Below the pieces are notes generated by a model, which saw nothing but the letters and a program-made list of their open reading frames with translations, was not told where the DNA came from and did not search any database. DNA of 60,669 bases, from positions 1 to 60,669 of the forward strand of contig CAYSLC010000006.1 of assembly GCA_964431545.1 (NCBI GenBank), read 5' to 3'. The position numbers and the translations under genes are program-made. Shown in pieces: positions 1-8,638 of this stretch. Each line of letters begins with the position of its first letter. The first letter of the stretch is position 1. Source of the DNA: CAYSLC01 sp964431545 (GTDB taxonomy: Bacteria; Desulfobacterota; Desulfobacteria; Desulfobacterales; JAABSP01).

Positions 1-85
1 GGAATTGACTTACCGAAGGGAAAAAGAGTAAAAAAGCTGTTGTTTATCGATAATTTCAATCACAACCTGAAAAAGGGGGTAGGGC

Positions 86-586
86 ATGCCGAAAACGAGA
101 GGACGTGCTGGAACCATCGGGGTCACGGGGGTCATGATCGCCGCGCTGATCTTTATCTTGGGGGGATGTATCGGGCCTGGGGTTCAGCGGAGCGGGGTCA
201 AGGGGCAGCCCCGGAAGGGCAAACCCTCCGCCATTTACAGCGATTTCGGGGACGTTCTCATCCCGAGCGCCCTGCAGGTGGACAACCGATCCTCCTACGT
301 GGTCCAATCTCCGGGGCTGGCCACCGGCGTTCTGGCCCTGAAGGGACGGGTTCGGCGGGATTCGCTCATCGATTTCTTCAGCCATAACATGGCCAAGGAC
401 AACTGGCGGATCGTCACCCTGTTCAAATCGCCCCGCACAAGCACCGTCATGCTCTTCAAGAAGGAGAACCGGTGGTGCGTCATCAGCATCAGTGAAAAAG
501 AATTCAATACGTATGTTCAGATCGGTGTGGCCCCCACCATGAACACGGTAAATCAGAATCCCATGGACGAGGGGCTGCTGAAATAG
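86..586 (+). CDS. Predicted lipoprotein of unknown function
   Basis: A 166-residue protein with a basic N-terminus, a hydrophobic stretch and a lipobox-like LGGC at about residues 25-28, which predicts lipidation and membrane anchoring. The rest is a compact domain with no motif I can assign; its C-terminal half alternates basic and aromatic residues (KDNWRIVTLFKS, NRWCVISISE). The start is supported by a purine-rich GGGGGTAGGG just upstream. It ends two bases before coaBC, so the two genes are probably co-transcribed, but the pairing suggests no specific role. Confidence 0.75.
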   Translation: MPKTRGRAGTIGVTGVMIAALIFILGGCIGPGVQRSGVKGQPRKGKPSAIYSDFGDVLIPSALQVDNRSSYVVQSPGLATGVLALKGRVRRDSLIDFFSHNMAKDNWRIVTLFKSPRTSTVMLFKKENRWCVISISEKEFNTYVQIGVAPTMNTVNQNPMDEGLLK

Positions 587-588
587 GG

Positions 589-1812
589 ATGGCGTCCCTC
601 CGGGACAAGAATCTCGTCCTCGGGATCACGGGCGGCATCGCGGCTTACAAAAGCGCGGAGCTTCTTCGGCTGATGAAGAAGGCGGGGGCCCGGGTCCGGG
701 TGATCATGACCGCCAATGCCTGCCGGTTCATCGGCCCCATGACCCTGGAGGCCCTTTCCGAAAACCCGGTCTGCACCGATCTCTTTCATAACGCCGGGGA
801 CGATGCATCCATCCGCCACATCGCCTGGGCGCGGGACGCCGCCGCCGTGGTCATCGCCCCGGCCACCGCCAATATCATCGGGAAGTTTGCGGGCGGCCTC
901 GCCGACGATGCGCTGTCCACCTTTATTCTGGCCGTGACCGCGCCGGTGCTTGTCTGCCCCGCCATGAACACCCACATGTATGAACATCCGGCGGTTCAGG
1001 AGAACCTGCGGCGCATCGAGGGGTTCGGCCATCGGATCGTTACGCCGGGAGCCGGGGAACTGGCCTGCGGCACCACGGGCCCGGGGCGGATGGCGGAGCC
1101 CCCTCAGATTCTCGATCGGCTGAGGGCGGCATTGACCCCGAAAGATTATGCGGGGATCCGGGTCCTGGTGACGGCGGGACCCACCCGGGAGTTCCTCGAT
1201 CCGGCCCGGTTCATCTCCAACCCCTCCTCGGGAAAGATGGGGTACGCCGTGGCCGGAGCGGCGGAGCGGCGCGGCGCCCGGGTGGTGCTCATCAGCGGCC
1301 CCGTCTCCCTTCGGCCGCCGGAAAATGTAAAGACCGTTCCGGTGACCACCGCCGAAGAGATGGCCGAAGCGGTACTCGCCCATGCCGAGAACGTCGATCT
1401 CATCGTGAAGACGGCCGCCGTGGCCGACTACCGGCCGCGAGACCGGGCCGAGCACAAGATCAAGAAGGGGGCCGGGGCCGGCGGGAGGACCCTCGCCCTG
1501 GAAAAGACGGTCGACATCCTCAAGGTGCTGGGGGAGCGGAAAAGGGACCAGGTTCTGGTGGGGTTCGCCGCGGAGACCCGGCAGCTGGCCGAACATGCGG
1601 CCGAAAAGATGGCCCGGAAGAACCTGGACATGATCGTGGGGAACCTGGTGGGGAATCCGTCGTCGGGGTTCGGATCGGATACCAATCAGGTGACCTTCTT
1701 TTTTCAAGACGGCGCCCAGGAAGCCCTGCCGGTCATGGAGAAGGACGGTGTGGCGGACGCCCTGTTGGATCGTATCCGGATACGGTGGACGGCTCTTGGA
1801 AACTCCGCCTGA
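589..1812 (+). CDS. coaBC: Bifunctional phosphopantothenoylcysteine decarboxylase / phosphopantothenate-cysteine ligase
   Basis: This enzyme catalyses two consecutive cytosolic steps of coenzyme A synthesis: ligation of cysteine to 4-phosphopantothenate, then FMN-dependent decarboxylation. The 407-residue length is normal for the fused protein. The CoaC flavodoxin-like half (about 1-185) starts LVLGITGGIAAYKSAELLR and has the PAMNTHMYEHP substrate-clamp motif. The CoaB half (about 190-400) has the VTAGPTREFLDPARFISNPSSGKMGYA stretch, shown here only by its TAGPTREFLD and SSGKMG parts, and the later KIKK motif. It sits between a lipoprotein gene and a uracil-DNA glycosylase gene that overlaps its 3' end. 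Confidence 0.97.
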   Translation: MASLRDKNLVLGITGGIAAYKSAELLRLMKKAGARVRVIMTANACRFIGPMTLEALSENPVCTDLFHNAGDDASIRHIAWARDAAAVVIAPATANIIGKFAGGLADDALSTFILAVTAPVLVCPAMNTHMYEHPAVQENLRRIEGFGHRIVTPGAGELACGTTGPGRMAEPPQILDRLRAALTPKDYAGIRVLVTAGPTREFLDPARFISNPSSGKMGYAVAGAAERRGARVVLISGPVSLRPPENVKTVPVTTAEEMAEAVLAHAENVDLIVKTAAVADYRPRDRAEHKIKKGAGAGGRTLALEKTVDILKVLGERKRDQVLVGFAAETRQLAEHAAEKMARKNLDMIVGNLVGNPSSGFGSDTNQVTFFFQDGAQEALPVMEKDGVADALLDRIRIRWTALGNSA

Positions 1813-2518
1813 AATCGGCCGTGCGGTTCGAAATTATCTCGATTTCCTTTTCGGATTGGGCATCCGGGACCTGGAGTGCTCGCCGGAGAGCCTCCGCCGG
1901 ATCGAGACCTGGGGGAAGAGGGAAAACCGACCTCCCGCTTCCGAAGGGAAAGGGGCGCTGAACCGGATCGAACAGACGCTGAAAAACTGCCGACGGTGTG
2001 ACCTGTGGCACGGACGAAAGACCATCGTTTTCGGGGAGGGGAACCCCGAGGCCAGGATCGTTTTCGTGGGCGAGGGGCCCGGATTCGATGAGGATCGGGA
2101 GGGAAGACCGTTTGTCGGCCCGGCCGGCCGACTGCTGACAAAGATCATCAATGCCATGGGCCTCGTCCGCGAAGAGGTCTACATCTGCAATGTGGTCAAA
2201 TGCCGACCTCCGGAAAACCGGGCTCCGGAGCCCGAAGAGATCCGGACCTGCACCCCCTTCTTGAGGTCTCAATTGGAGGCGGTCCGGCCGGAATTCATCT
2301 GCACCCTTGGCGCTGTCGCCGCACAGTGCCTCCTGGGGACGGATCGTCCCGTTTCGGAACTCCGGGGACGGTTTCACGATTACGGGGGCGTTCCTCTGAT
2401 CCCCACCTTCCATCCCGCCCATCTGCTTCGGCATCCGGAAAAAAAGCGGGATGTATGGGAGGACATCAAAAAATTGATGAAAGCCGCGGGTCTGCCTATT
2501 GACAATGTGAAAAAATAA
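1748..2518 (+). CDS. Uracil-DNA glycosylase, family 4 (Fe-S type)
   Basis: Removes uracil from DNA to start base-excision repair. Family-4 marks are visible: a CxxC pair (CRRC), two further Cys (RTCTPF and FICTLG) that would complete an Fe-S site, motif A VGEGPGFDEDREGRPFVGPAG in part (VGEGPG, GRPFVGPAG), and the C-terminal HPAHLLR motif. The GTG start at 1748 has GGAGAAGG upstream and overlaps coaBC by 65 bases. A TTG at 1796 would shorten the overlap and put the N-terminus closer to typical family-4 proteins, so the start is uncertain. It is the last gene before a terminator. Confidence 0.92.
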   Translation: MWRTPCWIVSGYGGRLLETPPEIGRAVRNYLDFLFGLGIRDLECSPESLRRIETWGKRENRPPASEGKGALNRIEQTLKNCRRCDLWHGRKTIVFGEGNPEARIVFVGEGPGFDEDREGRPFVGPAGRLLTKIINAMGLVREEVYICNVVKCRPPENRAPEPEEIRTCTPFLRSQLEAVRPEFICTLGAVAAQCLLGTDRPVSELRGRFHDYGGVPLIPTFHPAHLLRHPEKKRDVWEDIKKLMKAAGLPIDNVKK

Positions 2519-2546
2519 TTTTAATAATCTATGTTTTTAGGGATTC

Positions 2547-2590
2547 TATGCTTCGGCATAACCGAACGGAGGGCGACCTCCGTTTTTCGT
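2547..2590 (+). terminator. Terminator after the coaBC-udg operon, with a preceding UUCG hairpin
   Basis: The stem ACGGAGG (2566-2572) and CCTCCGT (2577-2583) encloses a GCGA loop and is followed by T-rich sequence, a standard rho-independent terminator. Just upstream, TATGC-TTCG-GCATA (2547-2560) forms a small hairpin with a very stable UUCG tetraloop. Together they separate the first operon from the Rho-N gene. Confidence 0.8.
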
Positions 2591-2621
2591 TTTTGATACA
2601 GGAACGAAAGGAGTTTGGCAG

Positions 2622-2948
2622 ATGGGCGGCAAGAAGAAAGAGACCAAGGAAAAACCTCTCGAAAAGATGACCTCCAAGGAGCTTCGGGATCTGGCCATGG
2701 AGATCCCCGACATCATCGGGGCCCACGGCATGAATAAGACCGAGCTGATCAGCGCCATCAAAGAATCCCGCGGGATCGAAGAGGGCGGGGGCAAGAAAAA
2801 AGATTCTTCCGTCCGGGAGATGAAAAAGAAGATCCGGGAATTGAAGAACAAGCGGGATCAGGCCCTGGAGTCGGAGGACGGGAAGATGGCCGATATCTAC
2901 CGCAAGCGGATCATCCGTCTCAAAAAGAAGACCCGGCGGGCCGCCTGA
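2622..2948 (+). CDS. Small Rho N-terminal-domain-like protein
   Basis: A 108-residue, very lysine/arginine/glutamate-rich protein. Residues about 14-52 (EKMTSKELRDLAMEIP, then a helix and NKTELISAIKE) match the helical SAP-like fold of the Rho factor N-terminal domain, which binds nucleic acid. A glycine/lysine linker follows, then a basic, probably coiled-coil helix (MKKKIRELKNKRDQ...). No RNA-binding OB fold or ATPase is present, so this is not Rho itself. The role is unknown; nucleic-acid or ribosome association is a guess from composition. It has its own Shine-Dalgarno (AAAGGAG) and follows a terminator. Confidence 0.75.
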   Translation: MGGKKKETKEKPLEKMTSKELRDLAMEIPDIIGAHGMNKTELISAIKESRGIEEGGGKKKDSSVREMKKKIRELKNKRDQALESEDGKMADIYRKRIIRLKKKTRRAA

Positions 2949-3039
2949 GCCCCTGGGCGGCGAAAGGGGACGCCCGGTCTCTGCCGTTCCGCGTAAAAAG
3001 CGGTTTTTTGCCAGTGGAAGGGGCCCGGAATCCGCAACG

Positions 3040-3666
3040 ATGAAACGTGGGCAAATCGATCCCGGCACCGTCGCCTTCGATGTCGACGGGGTGGTGGCCG
3101 ACACCATGACCCTTTTCCTCGATATCGCCAGAGACGAGTACCGGATGAACCATCTCCGGTACGAGGACATCACCTGCTATGAGCTGGAAGAGTGCCTGGA
3201 GATCGATCCCGAGGTCCTGAAGGAGATCGTGGCCAAGCTCCTCGCCGGTGAGTATGCGGCCCCCTTAAAGCCGATTGACGGAGCGGGGGAAGCCCTGACG
3301 CGGATCGGGCGGGCGGGCGGCTCCCTGGTCTTCGTGACGGCCCGCCCTTCGCCGGGCCTGATCCGGGACTGGCTGAAGAACCTGATCGACCTGGACCCGG
3401 AGGCCATCTCGATCATCGCCACCGGCACCTTCGAGGCCAAAAAGGAGGTTTTGCTGGAGCAGGGGATCTCCGTATTCGTGGAGGACCGGCTGGAGACCTG
3501 TTTCCATCTCAGCCAAGCCGACATCACGCCCGTCGTATTTCGGCAGCCGTGGAACCGGCAGGCCCACCCCTTCCTGGAGGTGGGGAGCTGGGAAGAGCTG
3601 AGCGCCCTGATCCTGGGGCACGATGGAACTCCATTCGATTTCGGGACGGGAAAAGGGTCGAGATGA
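3040..3666 (+). CDS. HAD-superfamily phosphatase, 5'(3')-nucleotidase-like
   Basis: A 208-residue HAD-family protein. Motif I is FDVDGVVADT, with the Asp nucleophile and the general acid two residues later; motif II is FVTARPSP and motif III is FVEDRLETC. The cap insertion between motif I and II is short, which fits the NT5C-like deoxynucleotidase group, but the substrate cannot be read from sequence. Its stop overlaps the hslV start (ATGA at 3663-3666), so it is translationally coupled to the HslUV protease genes. Confidence 0.8.
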   Translation: MKRGQIDPGTVAFDVDGVVADTMTLFLDIARDEYRMNHLRYEDITCYELEECLEIDPEVLKEIVAKLLAGEYAAPLKPIDGAGEALTRIGRAGGSLVFVTARPSPGLIRDWLKNLIDLDPEAISIIATGTFEAKKEVLLEQGISVFVEDRLETCFHLSQADITPVVFRQPWNRQAHPFLEVGSWEELSALILGHDGTPFDFGTGKGSR

Positions 3667-4193
3667 CGTTTCACGGAACGACCATACTGGCCGTCCGGCA
3701 CCGGGAGGGACTGGCGGTGGCCGGAGACGGCCAGGTGACCTTGAACAACTCGGTGGTCAAACACCATGCCAAAAAGGTCCGGAAGATCTACAACGACAAG
3801 ATCGTGGTGGGGTTTGCCGGGGCCACCGCGGACGCCCTGAACCTCTCCGAGCGCCTGGAGACCAAGCTGGAGCGGTACAACGGCAACCTGACCCGAAGCG
3901 CCGTGGAACTGGCCAGGGACTGGCGTACCGACAAGTACCTGCGGCGCCTGGAGGCTCTGATGATCGCCGCGGACGAGGCCCGGATGTTTCTGATCTCCGG
4001 CAACGGGGACGTCATTGAGCCCGACGAGGGGGTCGTCGGGATCGGCTCGGGGGGGGTGGCGGCCCAGGCCGCGGCAGTGGCCCTGATGGGACACACCGAT
4101 CTTGGTGCCCGGCGGATCGTCGAAGCGGCCATGGAGATCGCCGCCGGTCTCTGTATCTACACCAACCACCGGATCACCGTGGAAGAGCTATAG
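3663..4193 (+). CDS. hslV: ATP-dependent protease proteolytic subunit HslV
   Basis: Peptidase subunit of the cytosolic HslUV (ClpQY) protease, an N-terminal threonine hydrolase of the proteasome family. The ATG at 3663 gives 176 residues beginning MTFHG-TTILAVRHREGLAVAGDGQV. The first Thr after the short MTFHG propeptide is the expected nucleophile once processed. The frame is open upstream (to 3549) but that part lies inside the HAD gene and lacks family similarity. hslU follows six bases after the stop, as usual. Confidence 0.96.
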   Translation: MTFHGTTILAVRHREGLAVAGDGQVTLNNSVVKHHAKKVRKIYNDKIVVGFAGATADALNLSERLETKLERYNGNLTRSAVELARDWRTDKYLRRLEALMIAADEARMFLISGNGDVIEPDEGVVGIGSGGVAAQAAAVALMGHTDLGARRIVEAAMEIAAGLCIYTNHRITVEEL

Positions 4194-4199
4194 GCCGAC

Positions 4200-5576
4200 A
4201 TGAACGATCTGAAGCCTTCGGACATCGTCAGGGAGCTGGACAAATACATCATCGGTCAGCACAAGGCCAAGCGGAGCGTCGCCATCGCCCTCCGGAACCG
4301 GTGGCGGCGGCGGCAGGTGGCCGAGTCGCTGAAAGACGAGATCGCCCCCAAAAACATCATCCTCATCGGCCCCACCGGCGTGGGCAAGACGGAGATCTCC
4401 CGGCGGCTGTCGAAGCTCACCGACTCGCCCTTCATCAAGGTGGAGGCATCCAAGTTCACCGAGGTGGGATACGTCGGCCGGGACGTGGAATCGATGGTCC
4501 GGGATCTCGTGGAGCTGACGGTGAACGATCTTCGGGCACGGGAACAGGAGGCGGTTCAGGACAAGGCGCGCCAGATCGCCGAGGAGCGAATGCTCGACCT
4601 CCTGCTTCCCAAGTCCTCCCAAAGCACAGGCAAGGCGGAGGGGCCGGAATCATCGGAACTCCTGCCGCCCGGGGCGGATCAACCGTCGGCGGAAGAGAAC
4701 ACCACACGGGAAAAGCTCCGGAAGATGCTCCGGCAGGGCAAACTCGACGACCGGTACGTGGATCTGGATGTCTCCGAACGGAACATGCCCATGGTGGAGA
4801 TCTTCTCCAACGTCGGCATGGAAGAAATGGGGATCAATTTCAAGGACATGTTCAGCAATCTGATGCCCCGGAACACCAAGCGGAGAAAGATGAAGGTCCG
4901 GGAGGCCATGAAGATCCTCTCCCAGGAGGAGGCCCAGAACCTGGTGGACACGGAAAAAGTCGTGGGGGCCGCCGTCGAGAAGGTGGAGCAGTCGGGCATC
5001 ATCTTTCTCGACGAGATCGACAAGATCGCCGGGAAGAGCAGCGGCCAGGGGCCGGACGTATCCAGGGAGGGGGTGCAGCGGGACCTGTTGCCCATCGTGG
5101 AGGGATCGACGGTCAATACCAAGTACGGCCCGGTGAAAACGGACCATGTCCTCTTCATCGCGTCGGGGGCCTTCCATACCATCAAGCCGTCCGATCTGAT
5201 CCCGGAACTCCAGGGGCGGTTCCCCATCCGGGTCGAACTCGACTCCCTGGGACGGGAGGAGTTCTTCCGGATCCTCACCGAACCGAAAAACGCCCTGCTG
5301 CTTCAATATGCGGCGTTGTTGCGGACGGAAGGGGTGGAGATCGTCTTCGAGGACGAGGCGGTGGAGCGTCTTTCGGAGATCGCCCAGGAGGTGAACGAGG
5401 GGACGGAGAACATCGGAGCCCGGCGCCTCCACACCCTCATGGAGTGCCTTTTGGAGGAGATCCTTTTCGACGCCCCCGACACCCGGCGGAAACGGATCGC
5501 CATCGACGCCGCCTATGTGGACGACCGGCTCAAGGAGATCAAGGAAGACGAAGACCTGAGCCGGTACATACTCTAG
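4200..5576 (+). CDS. hslU: ATP-dependent protease ATPase subunit HslU
   Basis: AAA+ unfoldase that feeds substrates to HslV. The 458-residue protein has the N-terminal SDIVRELDKYIIGQHKAKR segment, Walker A GPTGVGKTEIS (about 60-70), an inserted I-domain (about 110-245, charged and Pro-rich in its middle), Walker B IIFLDEIDKIA (about 265), and the C-terminal sensor segment NIGARRLHT. It ends in the hydrophobic tail DLSRYIL, typical for docking into HslV. It directly follows hslV, and the arg genes start 30 bases downstream. Confidence 0.97.
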   Translation: MNDLKPSDIVRELDKYIIGQHKAKRSVAIALRNRWRRRQVAESLKDEIAPKNIILIGPTGVGKTEISRRLSKLTDSPFIKVEASKFTEVGYVGRDVESMVRDLVELTVNDLRAREQEAVQDKARQIAEERMLDLLLPKSSQSTGKAEGPESSELLPPGADQPSAEENTTREKLRKMLRQGKLDDRYVDLDVSERNMPMVEIFSNVGMEEMGINFKDMFSNLMPRNTKRRKMKVREAMKILSQEEAQNLVDTEKVVGAAVEKVEQSGIIFLDEIDKIAGKSSGQGPDVSREGVQRDLLPIVEGSTVNTKYGPVKTDHVLFIASGAFHTIKPSDLIPELQGRFPIRVELDSLGREEFFRILTEPKNALLLQYAALLRTEGVEIVFEDEAVERLSEIAQEVNEGTENIGARRLHTLMECLLEEILFDAPDTRRKRIAIDAAYVDDRLKEIKEDEDLSRYIL

Positions 5577-5605
5577 CTTTTCGGTTAAAGTAATTAGGAA
5601 AGCCC

Positions 5606-6481
5606 ATGCAGCCCAGTGTCGCCGATATCCTGATCGAGGCGCTGCCCTACATCCGCCGGTTTTCCGGCATGACCATCGTCATCAAGTACGGCGGCCATGC
5701 CATGGTGGATGCGCAGCTCAAGGATGACTTCGCCCGGGATATCACCCTGATGAAACTGATCGGACTCAATCCGGTGGTGGTCCACGGCGGAGGCCCCCAG
5801 ATCAATTCGGTGCTCGATCAGATGGGGATCCGGCCCAGGTTCGTCCGGGGGATGCGGCTCACCGACGAACCGACCATGGACGTGGTGGAGATGGTCCTGG
5901 GGGGAAAGGTGAACAAGGCGATCGTGGCCCTGATCAACCGGCACGGGGGCAGGGCGGTGGGCCTCAGCGGCAAGGATGGCGGGCTCATCTCCGCAAAGAA
6001 GCTCCACATCGTGCGGCAGGAGGATGAGACCAAACCACCGGAAATCATCGATCCGGGACTGGTGGGACAGGTGACCCAGGTCAACCCCGGGATCATCAAT
6101 ACCCTGACGAACCAGGGGTTCATCCCCATCATTGCGCCGGTGGGCGCGGGGGAGAACGGGGAGACCTACAACATCAACGCCGACCTGGTGGCGGGCCGGA
6201 TCGCCATGGCCCTTTCCGCCGGGCGGCTGATCCTGCTCACCGACGTGGACGGCGTGCTGGACCCCCAAGGCGGCCTGGTCTCCACCATCGAAGCCGGACG
6301 GATTCCCGGACTGGTGGAGATCGGCACCATATCCGGCGGCATGATTCCCAAAATGGAGTGCGCGGCCGAGGCCCTGGGAAATGGAGTGGGCAAGGTCCAC
6401 ATCATCAACGGAAAGAAACGCCACGCTCTGCTGCTGGAGCTTTTCACCGACAGCGGCATCGGCACGGAGGTGATTCTGTGA
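5606..6481 (+). CDS. argB: Acetylglutamate kinase
   Basis: Phosphorylates N-acetyl-L-glutamate in arginine biosynthesis. The 291-residue protein has the amino-acid-kinase motifs VIKYGGHAMVD (phosphate-binding Lys), VVHGGGPQIN, GLSGKDGGL, and a C-terminal GGMIPKMECAAEAL with the conserved Lys. The N-terminal helix ADILIEALPYIRRF resembles that of arginine-inhibited hexameric forms. It is the first gene of argB-D-F-G-H; argC and argJ/A are not in the window. Its stop overlaps the argD start. Confidence 0.96.
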   Translation: MQPSVADILIEALPYIRRFSGMTIVIKYGGHAMVDAQLKDDFARDITLMKLIGLNPVVVHGGGPQINSVLDQMGIRPRFVRGMRLTDEPTMDVVEMVLGGKVNKAIVALINRHGGRAVGLSGKDGGLISAKKLHIVRQEDETKPPEIIDPGLVGQVTQVNPGIINTLTNQGFIPIIAPVGAGENGETYNINADLVAGRIAMALSAGRLILLTDVDGVLDPQGGLVSTIEAGRIPGLVEIGTISGGMIPKMECAAEALGNGVGKVHIINGKKRHALLLELFTDSGIGTEVIL

Positions 6482-7665
6482 CGACCACCCGGGAGACCAT
6501 CGGCCGAGCGGACCGTGCCATCGCGTCCACCTATGCCCGATTTCCCCTTGTGCTGACCCGGGGAAATGGATGCCGGGTCTGGGATATCGACGGCCGGGAG
6601 TACCTCGACTTCGTCTCCGGCATCGCGGTCTGCAACCTGGGCCACGCCCATCCCCGTGTGACCGAGGCCCTGGCGCGTCAGGCCGGAGACCTGTTCCACG
6701 TCTCCAACCTCTATTATACGGTCCCCCAGACCGATCTGGCCCGGTGGCTGGTGGACCACTCCTTCGCGGACCGGGTCTTCTTCTGCAACAGCGGGGCCGA
6801 GGCCAACGAGGCGGCCATCAAGCTGGCCCGCCGCCATTTCCATGAGAAGGGGGAGCCGAACCGGTTCCGGATCACCGCCATGGAGCGGTCCTTCCACGGC
6901 CGGACCATGGCCACCCTGTCGGCCACGGGCCAGGAGAAGATCCGCAAGGGATTCGATCCGGTGCTGGAGGGATTCGACTTCGTCCCCTTCAACGACCTGG
7001 ACGCCCTCCGGGAGGCGGTCGGGCAGGATACCGCCGCGGTCCTTCTGGAGCCGATCCAGGGGGAAGGGGGGGTCCGATGCCCGGATCCCGGTTACCTGGA
7101 AGGGGTACGGGAACTCTGCGACCGGGCGGGGGCATTGTTGATTTTCGATGAGATCCAGACCGGGGTTGGACGCACCGGAGCGCTCTTCGCCCACGAGCAC
7201 TTCGGGGTCGAGCCCGACATCATGACCCTGGCCAAGGCCCTGGGAAACGGGCTGCCCATCGGGGCCATGCTCGCCGTGGAGGGCGTCGCCGCCGCCTTCG
7301 GCCCCGGAGCCCACGCCTCCACCTTCGGGGGGACCCCCATCGTCACCGCGGCGGCCCTGGAGGTCCTTAGGGTCATGGAGGAGGAGGCTATTCCCGCCCG
7401 TTGCGCCGAGACCGGCGCCTACTTTCGGGAGCGGCTTCAGGGGCTGAAGTCGAACCATCCGGCAGTGGAGGATGTCCGCGGCATGGGCCTGCTTCTGGGG
7501 ATGAAGCTCGCGGAAAAGGGGGAGGGCTACGTGACCCAATGCATGGAACGGGGGTTTTTGATCAACTGCATCCAGGAGCGCATTCTTCGGTTTATTCCGC
7601 CGCTGATTATCGGAAAGGCAGAAATCGATCGGCTGGTGGACTGCCTGGACGACATCCTGCCATAG
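6478..7665 (+). CDS. argD: Acetylornithine aminotransferase
   Basis: PLP-dependent class-III transaminase that converts N-acetylglutamate semialdehyde to N-acetylornithine; many also act in lysine synthesis. The GTG start at 6478 overlaps the argB stop (GTGA). This gives 395 residues with NSGAEANEAAIKLAR (phosphate binding), SFHGRTMATLSATGQ, LLIFDEIQTGVGRTG and the PLP-lysine segment TLAKALGNGLPIGAM. The frame is open back to 6358 but the upstream part lies inside argB. Confidence 0.95.
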   Translation: MTTTRETIGRADRAIASTYARFPLVLTRGNGCRVWDIDGREYLDFVSGIAVCNLGHAHPRVTEALARQAGDLFHVSNLYYTVPQTDLARWLVDHSFADRVFFCNSGAEANEAAIKLARRHFHEKGEPNRFRITAMERSFHGRTMATLSATGQEKIRKGFDPVLEGFDFVPFNDLDALREAVGQDTAAVLLEPIQGEGGVRCPDPGYLEGVRELCDRAGALLIFDEIQTGVGRTGALFAHEHFGVEPDIMTLAKALGNGLPIGAMLAVEGVAAAFGPGAHASTFGGTPIVTAAALEVLRVMEEEAIPARCAETGAYFRERLQGLKSNHPAVEDVRGMGLLLGMKLAEKGEGYVTQCMERGFLINCIQERILRFIPPLIIGKAEIDRLVDCLDDILP

Positions 7666-7673
7666 GGGGATCG

Positions 7674-8591
7674 GTGAAAAAAGATATTACAAGCCTGTGG
7701 GATCTGACGGCCGAGGACTTCGAAAATCTCTTCCAACGGGCCGTGGAACTCAAGAGCCTCCACGGAAAGGGGGATGCCGACCGGCCCCTGGCGGGCCGGA
7801 CCCTCGGGCTCCTTTTCGAAAAGGCCTCCACCCGGACCCGCCTCTCCTTCGAGGCCGGCATGGCCCAACTGGGGGGAACCGCCATCTTCATCAACACCAA
7901 AGACACCCAGATGGCCCGCAGCGAGCCCATCCGGGACACGGCCCGGGTCCTCTCCGGCTATCTGGACGCACTGGCCATCCGGACCTTCTCTCAGCAGACC
8001 CTGGAGGATTTCGCCCGGCACGCGGAGATCCCGGTCATCAACGCCCTGACCGATCGGTACCATCCCTGCCAGGTCCTGAGCGACATCATGACCATCGTTG
8101 AGAAGAAAGGGGGGTACAAGGGGATCAAGATCGCCTGGTTCGGCGACGGGAACAACGTCTGCCATTCCTGGATCAACGCAGCGGGGGTGTTGGGCCTCCA
8201 TCTGGTGATGGCCTGCCCGGAGGGGTACTTTCCGGATGAAAGCCTGATCGAACATGCCGGAAAGAACCCGGAGGCAGCCCTGGAGGTCACCTCCGATCCA
8301 CGATCCGCCGCCGACGGAGCCGACGTGATCTACACCGATGTCTGGGCCAGCATGGGGCAGGAAGGGGAGGCGACCACCAGAAAAAGGGCGTTCGGGCCCT
8401 TTCAGGTGAACGAGGGGCTCCTCGAAGCCGCGGACCATGAGGCGATCGTCATGCACTGCCTGCCCGCCCATCGGGGGGAGGAGATCACGGAAGAGGTGCT
8501 CGAAGGACCGAACGCCGTGGTCTGGGATCAATCCGAAAACAAGCTTCACATGCACAAGGCGGTCCTCGACGCACTGATCACCGGAAGGTGA
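7674..8591 (+). CDS. argF: Ornithine carbamoyltransferase
   Basis: Transfers the carbamoyl group from carbamoyl phosphate to ornithine to give citrulline. From the GTG at 7674 the protein has 305 residues. It has the carbamoyl-phosphate motif FEKASTRTRLSFE, the HPCQVLSD motif, the ornithine-binding WFGDGNNVCHSW and the HCLPAHRGEEIT motif with the catalytic Cys. The nearby start GTGAAAAAAG sits eight bases after the argD stop and has GGGGGAT upstream. Confidence 0.96.
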   Translation: MKKDITSLWDLTAEDFENLFQRAVELKSLHGKGDADRPLAGRTLGLLFEKASTRTRLSFEAGMAQLGGTAIFINTKDTQMARSEPIRDTARVLSGYLDALAIRTFSQQTLEDFARHAEIPVINALTDRYHPCQVLSDIMTIVEKKGGYKGIKIAWFGDGNNVCHSWINAAGVLGLHLVMACPEGYFPDESLIEHAGKNPEAALEVTSDPRSAADGADVIYTDVWASMGQEGEATTRKRAFGPFQVNEGLLEAADHEAIVMHCLPAHRGEEITEEVLEGPNAVVWDQSENKLHMHKAVLDALITGR

Positions 8592-8638
8592 CAGGGGTCG
8601 AAGGTCCCGGCAACGTCCACTCAGCGAGGTATAGGTTC

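Noticed and set aside
2981..3010. Possible terminator before the HAD gene
   Set aside because: CCGC-GTAAAAA-GCGG-TTTTTT has only a four-base stem; too weak to call.
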